From assembly GCA_001632435.1 (NCBI GenBank), contig KV424164.1, forward strand, positions 1 to 23,006: 23,006 bases of DNA, read 5' to 3'. A program made the position numbers and the translations under genes. Positions within the stretch are counted from its first letter, which is position 1. The number at the start of each line of letters is the position of its first letter. This stretch comes from Calocera cornea HHB12733 (taxonomy: Eukaryota; Basidiomycota; Dacrymycetes; Dacrymycetales; Dacrymycetaceae). The notes under the pieces were generated by a model that did no database searches, was not told the origin of the DNA, and worked only from the letters and a program-made list of their open reading frames with translations. Of this stretch, positions 9,940 to 18,775 are shown piece after piece.

Positions 9940-10684
9940 TGGCTGGTGAAGCCGTTATTGAAAATGTTACTGCACCGATTTGACTTGTACCCACTTGGGC
10001 GACAAGGTGGCCTTGGAAGTTGGTTTTGGTTTTCGAGCCAATGTGCGCTTGCTCATGGTTGATAACACCAATCCCCACCGCTATTCTATCATTGCTGTGG
10101 CGGAGTACCCGGACAGGTTTTGATTTATGTGCCTCAATCAGTATGAGGACAGATTAAACCTGGATACAAAGATGGACTTACGCATCGCTCGGGGAAACAC
10201 TGGAGGGACTGCTTAATGGACACTGTTCCTGCCTATGCAACACAGTCACCCAAGACCATCACTCAACATGCACTGTCGGCAGAAGAAGCTTTAGCGAACA
10301 ATGTGGAATGTGTGGAGCAGTGGTTTACACAAGCAGAGGGGGGCGGGAGGATGCCTTATAGTGTATTTGCTGCTCAACTGTGGCTGGGTCTCAGAATGGA
10401 AGGCACAGAGAAGTAGTGCGCAGGAGTTGAGCTGAAGATGCATGTATTACAGACTGGACACCACTGTCATTGCGCTAATGTTAATTTGTTGACCATGCCA
10501 AATGAGACTGAGATGAGACCCAAACTATCTTTGGTGCCTCTCTATGTGCAACCCTTTCTGTGCCGCTTATGCGCCTTTGCACTCGGATCAGGCATGGAGG
10601 ATTTGGTTGTGGATGATTGGGGACCGGCTGTAGGTGCCATGCAAGGTGTCCCAGCAGTGTTGGTTGATGTGGTAGGGGGAGCGG
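9940..10684 (+). other. Degraded coding-like stretch, no assignable gene
   Basis: Several short plus-strand frames look coding but are not continuous. One runs at about 9990-10122 (GDKVALEVGFGF to AEYPDRF, then TGA); another runs from an ATG at 10216 to 10416. A third starts at 10438 and runs on into the LTR at 10685. They may be the broken 3' part of the preceding unknown gene. No family is recognised. Confidence 0.3.
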
Positions 10685-11322
10685 TGTCTGCACCACTTAG
10701 TTTAGGACTGTACAGAGTCCGTCTGAATGGACAATCCGAGGGCGTTGTATTCCGTGAAGTCGTCACAGGTCCGGAAGGGTATTCCGGAGTTGGAATAGCA
10801 AACGGGATAGGTGTAATTAGTTGGGAACGTCCGGAATAGACTGTAAAGTGTAGGGAGCGATAGGAGATCTGGGGAAGTAGAGGAGTATGGTAAAGAGAAG
10901 ACATTGGAAGCCGGCGCCCCTTTCGGAGAGGGGGAATCCGCCCTTTATCTACCTAACCCGATGTTTACCTTTCGGAATCCCATCTCACGGGGTATATCAC
11001 CAGGGGCTGATTTCACCCAACCTAAGGGACTCTCTCAACTGACAGGACGCCTTTCCAGTCGTCCCTTTTGTAAATTGAGGACCATCCAATGAGAGAGAGT
11101 CTTCGCCCGTGAATCCGTCGGATGCATTCCGTCATATACGCCATTCCGAGAGGGTTCTGTGACCAGAACGGCCATACAGAATAAACCCCTCCAACCTGGA
11201 GTTGGTCCACGGACTGGAGGGCGAACCAGGGCAAGTCCGAAAGGTGGCCGGACTTCCGGTGCCGTATCTCCGGAAGGCCGGAGCGCAAAAAATTGGGCCA
11301 CAGTGACAAAGGGAACTGTACA
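10685..11322 (-). repeat. Gypsy-type LTR, copy 3 (candidate 3' LTR)
   Basis: 638 bp with the shared ends. On its own strand it is directly preceded by a G-rich purine tract, as expected for a 3' LTR, and is not followed by a primer-binding site. Its sequence is closest to copy 2, keeping many CpG sites. Downstream flank is CCGCT (own strand), with no matching duplication elsewhere. Confidence 0.85.
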
Positions 11323-11330
11323 TCCCCCCC
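11323..11330 (-). promoter_or_regulatory. Candidate polypurine tract
   Basis: On the minus strand GGGGGGGA abuts the TGTACAG start of LTR copy 3. Position and composition fit the plus-strand primer of LTR retrotransposons. It is short (8 nt), so chance is not excluded. A solo LTR would not carry it. Confidence 0.5.
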
Positions 11331-11467
11331 GAACTTCTGATGCTGACTGCCCTCAGTCAGTTGGCCGGGTGGCGGTGCAAGGGATCCGTTGAAGGCTGTG
11401 CAAACTCCACTCGTGCCACGGCACGACCAGACGTGCAATCAACTTTGTCTCAACAAGCACCCGCAGT

Positions 11468-12189
11468 ATGGCCAGCATTCCGAATTTGCAGGAGGTGAGC
11501 CATCTGCCTTTGCAAAAGGCTTTCACTAACGGAGCTGGTAGAAACCCCAACATTGGGAGACCGTGCAGATGGCTGCCTTGACAACTCCGCATGCGGAGTG
11601 GAGAGTGATGGCCAGGAAGAACGGTGTTGCATGGGGGGTGAGAGTTTGGACTCAACAGCTGTATTCCGTGCTGACACCTTTGCAGAAGATGTTGGTAGAG
11701 CTCGTCCGGGACATGGACTATCATCCGACGAAGCTGCACCTGCGCTTGGAAAAAGTGATTCCACAGTCGTTCCGTATGGAAACCGCAACTCTGTTGGTCC
11801 GTCGATCGGAGGTGCATGCCGGCTCCGTTGAGTCCGAGGAGGCTGATGTCAGTTCCGACGAGCCGCCAGTCTGGAAGAGGAACGCAATCCGCCAGGGAGG
11901 GTCAGGAGGAAACACGTCAAAATTGGAGATAATCAAGATCGATTCCAACACAACCAAGGTAATCGAGTTGAGCAGCGAGGACTTGGACATGGAGATGGAG
12001 ACTGGGCCGCCCACAAGTACGTTGTTCCGTCCCGGGCGGTGAGTATTGGATACTCACATCGGAGTGGAAGGGAAAAACGTGGTCGCCGTCTTGGACCGGA
12101 CGTTGGCCTCGGCCAGGAAGGGGAAGCAAGCCGTGGAGTTGCTGCATAAGCACGTGGTGTATTCCAGGTTGCCCAAGCGTTCGGAGTAG
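11468..12189 (+). CDS. Antisense accessory gene 1, unknown protein (about 189 aa)
   Basis: ATG at 11468 lies in a good context (A at -3, G at +4). Exon 1 is 11468-11494, and a first intron at 11495-11568 (74 nt) has a GTGAGC donor, CACTAAC branch site and GCAG acceptor. Exon 2 runs from 11569. At 12039 a GTGAGT donor overlaps an in-frame TGA; an intron ending at the CCAG at 12116 (78 nt) keeps the phase and gives a 189-residue product ending at the TAG at 12187-12189. Without that splice the frame has one TGA and then stays open to the same stop. The middle is helical and basic (around LQKMLVELVRDMDYHP), and the C-terminal third is acidic and Ser-rich with KVIELSSEDLDMEME, which resembles a SUMO-interacting motif. 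No family is recognised. It starts about 145 bp from the 3' LTR and runs against pol. Confidence 0.5.
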
Positions 12190-12668
12190 ACAAGCCAGTG
12201 AGATTAGGGTAGGGGCTGTAGAAAATAATAAAAAAAAGGTTGTTGCAGAATGGAGCGCGTATTCCGACGTGCTGGCTGGCTCCGTGCAGCCCGTTAGTTG
12301 GTTCGGAAAAGTGCGCCCTATTCCGAGGGGCGTGCAGAAGTATTGTTCCGGGTGATTCGTACGAAAAGACAACGAGCGTTGGGCGCAGGGCGGAGGCACG
12401 GCTCCGGTGGGACTCTGGCGGATTTCAGGGACCGCGTCAGAGAGGGCGCGTGCGCCTGTCGGTGGCGCGGGTCGGAATAGCATCCGGGATAAGGGTTCGT
12501 TCCACGCATCGGCGCGTGGTTCCGTAATGGAGAATTTGGTTCCGTGGGCGGGGTCATGTAAACTCTACTGGTCGCGCGGAACGCCCTCGTTCCGCATTGT
12601 CGATTCCTTCTTTCCTCCAACGACTCTCTGCCTTCCCTCCTCCGCTTAAAATCCAACTGGCGTCCGAC
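12190..12668 (+). promoter_or_regulatory. GC-rich intergenic stretch, probable promoter of accessory gene 2
   Basis: No intact exon was found. An A-rich run lies near 12222-12238. The pentamer TTCCG occurs at least seven times, for example in GTATTCCGACG, CTATTCCGAGG, GGTTCCGTAATGG and GGTTCCGTGGGCGG. The last 60 bp before the ATG at 12669 are pyrimidine-rich, as is common near fungal transcription starts. The promoter role is inferred from position. Confidence 0.35.
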
Positions 12669-14730
12669 ATGTCCGCCGTCAACACATCGACGAATTCCGG
12701 GAGCGAGGCCGAGCCGGAGTATGGAGAGATGCCGCACGAGGAGCTGAAGGGGCTGTGGGCATTGTTCAAGGAGGTGGAGGCGGGTTTGAACACCCAGGAG
12801 TGGATGGAGAAGACAAAGGAGTATGGTCCGGCAATCCGGGTAAGTCCGGACCAGCAGTCCATACCCGACTCCGACTGATCTTTATGCAGGACGTGTTTGT
12901 CGCGTTGCACCGGTTCGAGGATGTGCCTCCCGAAGGCATTCCGCCTTGTCTTGGTGCGATCCTCACCTTGGCGGACTCGATTCGCGCCGGAGTGGTGGCC
13001 GGGCAGCGCCGTCAGGCGGAACAGTCCGCCGCCGCACGGGCGGCGGCGGAAAAGAAGATCGCTGCAGAGGAGAAGTCGCAGGCATTGTCCGCGAAGCTGC
13101 AGTCACTGCGGAGGAGAATGGGCAGGTTGTCGCCGGTGACTTCTCCGACGCCTGCGCGCGTGCTGGGGCCTGCTCCGTCGGGAAAGGTGTTGACGCTTGC
13201 CGCCGACATGCGTTCCGACGTGGACAGCGAGGACAAGGCGGGGAAGTCCGTGTGCGGAGTAAGTTGACCTCTCTCCTCGGATAACGTCGGCGGCTGACCC
13301 CGGAACAGGAGTCCTTAGATCCGGATCTCCAGCGGATCAAGGAGGAGCGCGCCAAGAAGCGCGCCGCGGAGAAGGCGTTGGCCGCGTTGGCCGCCGAGGC
13401 TTTGGGCACTCTGGGCGCGGTTGACCTTACAGGGGACCCGTCCGATGTGGACACCGCGGGAAAGGTCGGCGGAGTGCCTGCCACGGTGCCGGAGACTGAC
13501 GACTTGAGTCGGGGAACACTGTTCCCCCCATTCTGTAACTGATTCATTGCATGTAGGAGGTCGAACACGTCGAGAAGGGCTCGGGTAACCCCGCTGACGT
13601 CGGCATCACCGCTTTGGGTCGGAGCACCCAGGAGAAAGCTCAGGAGGACGCGGCGGAGGATGTTGCGGAGGACGGGGAACGTGAGGGCAGCCTTGTGGTC
13701 GTCGTTCCGCCCCCTGGACTGGCCATCCTGACGGCCGGCCCCGTGTCCGCGTTCTCGGAACATGTCGAAACTGCCCCTGGCTACTTGCCAATTGCCCCCG
13801 CCCATTCCGCCTCGTCGGAATTCAACAAGCTGACAGACGCCGGGAAGATCCACCAGCTCCAGGAGTACCTCAACGGATTGGACGAGGCCGGTTGTTATTG
13901 GATTAGCCGCTGGGTGATTGTAAGTCAGCCGGCTGCCGTTTTCCGAGTCGGAACTGAACGCGTAAACAGTGCCACCCGTGCTGGAAGAAAGCGCGGATCC
14001 TCGACGATGGGATGCTGTGGCATCCGTGCCCCGGTCCGCAGAAGACTCTGAGGAAGGGCTCGTGGGGTTGCGGACACTGCCGCGACGTGACCAAAGGCCA
14101 GTGCTCGTTTGCTGGTAAGTCATTCCGCCTAAGATGAAGAAACACCCAAGCTAATCCGCTGCAGATGTCCTCCCAAAGGACTACGACTTCATCCCGCCGA
14201 CGCCCCGGAACAAGGCCGCGTCAAGTCTGGTCCCCGCCAAACCTGCTCCGCCTGCTATGGTCAGTGCCAAGCCGGAGAAGAAGGCCAATGCTGCTCCGGC
14301 TGGAGCGGAGAAGAACTCAGCGGGTCCCCCGGCTGTTGGTTCCGGCGGGAAGCGGACTCGCAAGTCCAACGGCGAGGAGGGGGCCAAGCCCCGGAAGCTC
14401 GTTCGGTACGGGGGTGGGATTGCCACCGGAAACACCGTCGCTTCTGGGTCCGGCAGCCAGAAGAGCAAGGGGAAGGAGGTGGCTTGGGGTCCAACTATCC
14501 CCGTGGCCAAGGGATACCGGATGGTGGAGACCGCCATTAGTCGCCGCCGGATCCCCGAGGAGGTGACCCGTAAGCCCCATTCCACCTTCCAGAACTCGTG
14601 TTTGCAGTGCTGACTTTCTGCCATAGGTTCTTCTATCCTTCAATACGTGAAGGAAATCGAGATGGCCATGGTTGGGGTGTACGAGAACGTTGCTGTTCTC
14701 CGTGCCATGGCGGATTACCTCCCGGAGTAG
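12669..14730 (+). CDS. Antisense accessory gene 2, Cys-cluster protein (about 580 aa, seven exons)
   Basis: Exons: 12669-12839, 12890-13258, 13309 to about 13507, 13557-13919, 13970-14114, 14165-14569, 14627-14730 (TAG). Introns at 12840, 13259, 13920 and 14115 are each exactly 50 nt with GTAAGT donors, CTGAY or CTAAT branch sites and CAG acceptors; the last (14570-14626) is 57 nt. The exon 3 end is unresolved: GTCGGG at 13508 gives a 49-nt intron but the wrong phase, whereas GT at 13465, 13474 or 13486 keeps the phase. All other joins are in phase and no exon contains a stop. Features: acidic N-terminus; Ala/Lys/Glu-rich helix or coiled coil at about residues 95-138; acidic stretch in exon 4; cysteine cluster in exon 5 (about residues 368-412) with spacing C-x2-C-x15-C-x13-C-x2-C-x7-C, probably zinc-binding; basic low-complexity tail. 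Function unknown; a nucleic-acid-binding role is only a guess. Confidence 0.65.
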
Positions 14731-14981
14731 CCGTTCTGTTTTCCCCCTTTGCTCGTTCCCTTTTTTCTCTTCTCTTCTTTTTTTCATCTCTTTGTTTCAT
14801 TTCCCTCCAGGATGCCGCATCCCATCAAGTGACGCCCGTTCTGTCCATTTCCCGTAACGTAGGTAGAAAAGTCCGACCCGGAACACGTGTTCTGTAGCAC
14901 GTTTGTTAATCAGAAAATGTGAAAACCCATTCCGCGTGTGCCCAAGTCCGCTGTTTGTACTCCGGAGTCCAAATGGCCAGG

Positions 14982-15117
14982 TTATACTTTGATGTCTCTG
15001 GGTCCACCAAGATCCCCATAGTCGGGTTGTACTTGGATACTTCAGGATCCACAGGGATTTCTGTATTCCGGGTTGTACTTGGATACTTCACGATCCACGG
15101 AGACTTCCATATTCGGG
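14982..15117. repeat. Tandem array, 3 x about 46 bp
   Basis: Units start at 14982, 15027 and 15073 with TTRTACTTKGAT and end GGG. Units 2 and 3 share TTGTACTTGGATACTTCA and GATCCACRGRGA; unit 1 is more diverged. Confidence 0.8.
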
Positions 15118-15257
15118 AGGGGCAATAGTGTTACATATAACCATTTGTCATTTCCGTGCTCTATTGAGGGTACCTCTGTGTGGGAAACAAAAGAAAAGGA
15201 AACAGGAGAGAGCTGTGGACGACTAGTGGCAAACTGGCAAAGTCGCGCCGTGACGCC

Positions 15258-15380
15258 CCTCGGCCTGTCGAGTTCTTGAAGAGGTACTCCGGAACGTTCC
15301 GCGGTTGGTCGGGGTCTTTCAGAGGAACTCCGGAACGTTCCTCGGTTTGTTGAGTTCTTGCAGAGGAACTCTGGAACATT
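15258..15380. repeat. Tandem array, 3 x 41 bp
   Basis: Units at 15258-15298, 15299-15339 and 15340-15380, each ending with AGAGGWACTCYGGAACRTT. The 41-bp period is not a multiple of three, so it does not encode a peptide repeat. Confidence 0.85.
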
Positions 15381-15618
15381 CCCAAGAGGGGAGGACAAAT
15401 CGGATAGCAAGCTGTGGGTTGTCAAGGGTAAAGGATAACTTTGTGGGTATATGTTGGCCAAGAAAACTGTCTTCAGCAGTCAATAGTGTAACGGGTTGTG
15501 GTGTCCCCCGCTAAGTTGTTGCTGCGGAAGGGCGCTTTTGCCGCGTAGATTCAACTCAGGGTATGGGCATAACTCTTTTTGTTCTGTCGGATTTACGGGT
15601 GGGCTTGAAGGGAGAGCC

Positions 15619-17520
15619 CTAAGTGGACGGATTGTCCTCTGGAATGGGCTTGTTGGCGTCCAGGTCCTCCGGTGTGTACACGGTGTTGCTGGCAGTTCGG
15701 ATGGCCTCTTGGAGGGTGTCCGTGTCCATGTGGAGGAGATTGTCGAGCTTGTAGGTAATGCCGTCTCTTGGGTAGTACGGGATCACACGGAATTGAGCAA
15801 CACGTGCCTTGAGGATTGCGCCGTTCAAGTCAGCCAACATGTAGGATCCGCCGGAGTTATGATGCACGACAATCAAGGGGCCCAGGTAGCACGGTTTGGC
15901 TTTCCAGTTGAGTTCCTTTTTGATCCTCGTGTTCCGGAGAAGAACCAACGTGCCGGGCTCATGGCGGAGAGTGGAAATGATGGCTACGTTGTCCCGGAGG
16001 AACCGTTTGGAGTTATAACGGCGGGCATCCAATACGGCCTGCGCTACCCGATCAAGGTCCTCCGGACGGCGTTGGAGTTGACGGATCCGGTACGTCAACA
16101 TCTCTGAGTCGGACATGGGTAGATCCGGTGGGGGAACGAGAAAAGTAACCTGCTCCAAATCCATAGGCAGGGTGGGATGGGTTCCGTGCACCATGTAATA
16201 TGCGGAGTACCCCGTGGAATGTTGAATGGAGATTTGTTCACTCCAAAACGCCAGCGGAACATAGTCCGGCCAGTGGGACACATTTCCGTTGCATGACTTC
16301 ATGATGGCTTGTCGCATGGTGAAGTGTTTGGATTCAACAGTGCCGTTGGCTCAGGAATTGTACGCGGAAATACGGATGTGTCGTATTCCGTAGCGTTGCG
16401 CGAGGTCTTCAATAGCAGCGACCCACGGAGCGCCGTTGTCCAAAACGATTTCCGCAATTGTGCCCCAATGGCAGAGGACATCCTGGAACAGGAACTCGGA
16501 GAGCAATTGTCCGGTTTCTTTCCGGAGCAGAGCGTATTCCGGGTACGATGTCAGGGAACAACAAACTTGAGCCAGGTATTGGTAACCTCTTGCTTTTGGA
16601 AGATGCATAGAGTCGGCGTAGAGTTTATAGAACAGGGGAGCTGGTGTATCAACTTTGGGCGGGATAAGGATTTTTTGGATCGAGTAAACCTGGCAGGCGT
16701 GGCACGTCTTGAGGTACCATTTTACCGTTTCCTTCAACTCCGGCCACCAGAAACGGTAACTGAGGAGTCCGTACACGGTATCGAACCCTTTGTGGCCAAT
16801 TTTGTCATGGCTCTGCATTAGGAGTGGATAGCGGAGGTCTGGACGAACATACTGGTGGTGTGTTGTTCCGGGTCGGCATTGCCAGAGGTGGCCATTCCGG
16901 ATGAAGAATCCCTTGGCCTGGGCAACAAGGGTATGTTTCTGGGCGTCTGTGTATGATTCCGGGAGACGGAGTGTTTCCAAGAACGTGGTAAGGTGATGGA
17001 GACGGGAGTCCTGGCTCTTAGCTTTCTCAGTCTGAGGGACTTCAGGGTGTTCCACCTGACTCCGGGGAATCGGGGATCCAGGTTCCAGAGCTTCTTCCGA
17101 AATTCTGGAGTCAACCTGTTGATGTTCACGGAGTGCAAAGACAGGTGCAGACAAGTCCATGTCGTTATCTTCTTCCGGAACTGGCTGTTCCGGTGCATTG
17201 TGTTCCGTATGTGGCCGTTGGGATAACCCGTCAGGTCCCGTATGTTTCACCACTGGCACATGGACCAGGTTGAAATCGAAAAGCATGATGCCTATTATCC
17301 AACGGTTGATGCTTCCGTGAGGTTGTAAATCCGGATTGTCCAACATGCCTTTGATTGCCTGGGCATTGACTTCGACACGGAACTTTGGAACACCGATGAG
17401 CCATATCCGGAAAGAGCGGAGCACTTGGAATAACCCGTATAGTTCCAACTTGGGTTGGGAATATCATGCTTCCATGGGTGTCCAAGCAATGAAACCATAT
17501 CCGCAGGGTTTCCGTTTCCC
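15619..17520 (-). pseudogene. pol: Ty3/gypsy Pol: RNase H remnant and integrase
   Basis: One minus-strand frame runs from 17520 to 15619 with two TGA stops, at 17464-17466 and 16351-16353, both fitting CGA decay. It begins with the end of the RNase H/tether region (YSQPKLELYGLFQVLRSFR) and HVPVVKHTGPDGLSQRP. The integrase zinc-binding H-H-C-C (SHDKIGH to CHACQ) follows. The catalytic core has the expected first Asp (LYADSMHLP), second Asp (VLDNGAPW) and Glu (NGTVES), but the stop at 16351 falls between the second Asp and the Glu. The C-terminal part carries the usual GPLIVVHH barrel-like segment. No chromodomain follows; the last residues before the stop at 15619 are low-complexity. Ancestrally this inserts element DNA into the genome; this copy cannot be made whole. 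Confidence 0.85.
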
Positions 17521-18775
17521 GGTCGCGTCGTTTTGTGGATTTTCGCTACTTTGGATGGTTCCAGATGGCAGCCCTTGTATGAACATAACTGTCCAAGGAC
17601 GTCACCTTGGGAACAAATATGACCATTTTTGGACCATTGAATGTTCCTCCGGAATGCTCAACCCACGTTAGATTCCGGTTGACAACCTCAGTGTGTTCCC
17701 AGACAAAACGTCTAAGCCCCCGGAATTCAAAGGACAGACTTTGTACTTGCCATTCGGTAGTTTGTACCAAGTAGGGGGTCCGCGGATGGGCACGTCGCTG
17801 ACGAACGGAATTATATATTCCGGAATCTTGTCACGGAGCAGGAACATGGTGTCTTCATCCATAATCTGAATGCCGTTTGTTCCACCCATCTGATTCCGTG
17901 TACTCCAGAGGGAGCCTTTCAACAGTTGGAAAGTGGTCAGGTCACAGGAATCCGGATGGAGGATGTGTTGTTTGAATCCATGGAAGAAATCAAGGAGGGT
18001 ATATATTGAGCGTCCTCCAAACATTTCAATGAGGTGTTTGGATATCGGTGGGAGCATGGAGTCCCGTATCGTTACTCTGTTCAGTGGTTGTAAGTCTAAT
18101 ACAGGTCAGAGGGAGCTGTCCTTCTTCAGGACGCAGAACCAACAGGATCGGTATGACAATTGGGATGGCTCATAGATTCCTGCGTTGAGCTTGTCCTGTA
18201 AGGCCTTCAGCACTTTCGGGAGTAATCCGGGTGGTACCAGAATGTTCTTGTGTTGCCCAGGGGTATGTTCAATAGTCGGATAATGACAGGGTCGAAGTAA
18301 TCTGTGTGGAATAGTCCCATCTCCGATTCCGTCCACAAAAACACCATTTCATTGGTCTGGAGAATCCAGGAAAGGAGCTTGACTTCTTCCAGAGTGAGGA
18401 AGTTGTGCTTATTAAGGTTCACCTCATCATACCGTTCCTGGGTAAGACAAGAACCAGGAGAAAACATGGGAGGTGTATGGGGCAAAACAGGTAGAAATTC
18501 AAGCGGATTGGAAGGAAAGCGTCTGCCTATCTTAGCACTTTCTAGAGTCGTTGTTGCAATGGATTTGACGTGTTGCTCCATGGGTTTGTATTTTCTGGTT
18601 GCATATACAGTGATGGTATCTTTGGGTATAGGGTTGCGGGTTTGAGAAGCCTTCATGTTAAAGCATGTAGCCTTTTTGGAACAGAATGGTCTCCAGGGGA
18701 GCCATAAGCTGTACGTGTCCGGAGTAATGGGGGAACCAACCGGATTTACGCCGTGTGCCTTGGAAGTAGTGAAAC
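17521..18775 (-). pseudogene. pol: Ty3/gypsy Pol: reverse transcriptase, broken
   Basis: RT segments are recognisable on the minus strand in shifting frames: EEVKLLSWILQTNE, PPGLLPKVLKALQDKLNAG, YRSCWFCVLKKDSSL, DLQPLNRVTIRD and LTTFQLLKGSLW. Motif A keeps its Asp (LLDFFHGF). At motif C the family's F-I-D-D-V is F-V-S-D-V here, so one of the two catalytic Asp residues is Ser. Breaks: a frameshift near 18800 at the junction with the protease region, another near 18230, a TGA at 18106-18108 (CGA decay likely), a frameshift near 17720, and a deletion near 17520-17535 that joins the end of RT (KVAKIHK) almost directly to the end of RNase H (GKRKPCGYG). Roughly 120 residues, including the RNase H active site, are missing. 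Not functional. Confidence 0.85.

Larger units (their letters stand above)
14731..15618. other. Spacer between accessory gene 2 and the pol end, with two tandem arrays
   Basis: No gene can be supported. A T/C-rich stretch at about 14735-14805 follows the accessory gene and may be its 3' untranslated region. Two short tandem arrays (listed separately) fill much of 14982-15380. The minus-strand frame that ends at 15619 is the end of pol. Confidence 0.5.

Noticed and set aside
12963..14123. Long 386-codon open frame on the minus strand across the accessory gene
   Set aside because: It overlaps well-spliced plus-strand exons in GC-rich sequence, runs through their introns, and is Arg/Ser/Pro-rich with no motif. 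It looks like a shadow of the plus-strand gene.
1882..18108. UGA recoded as an amino acid
   Set aside because: The TGA-interrupted genes also carry TAG/TAA stops, frameshifts and lost catalytic residues, so decay of CGA codons is the simpler reading.
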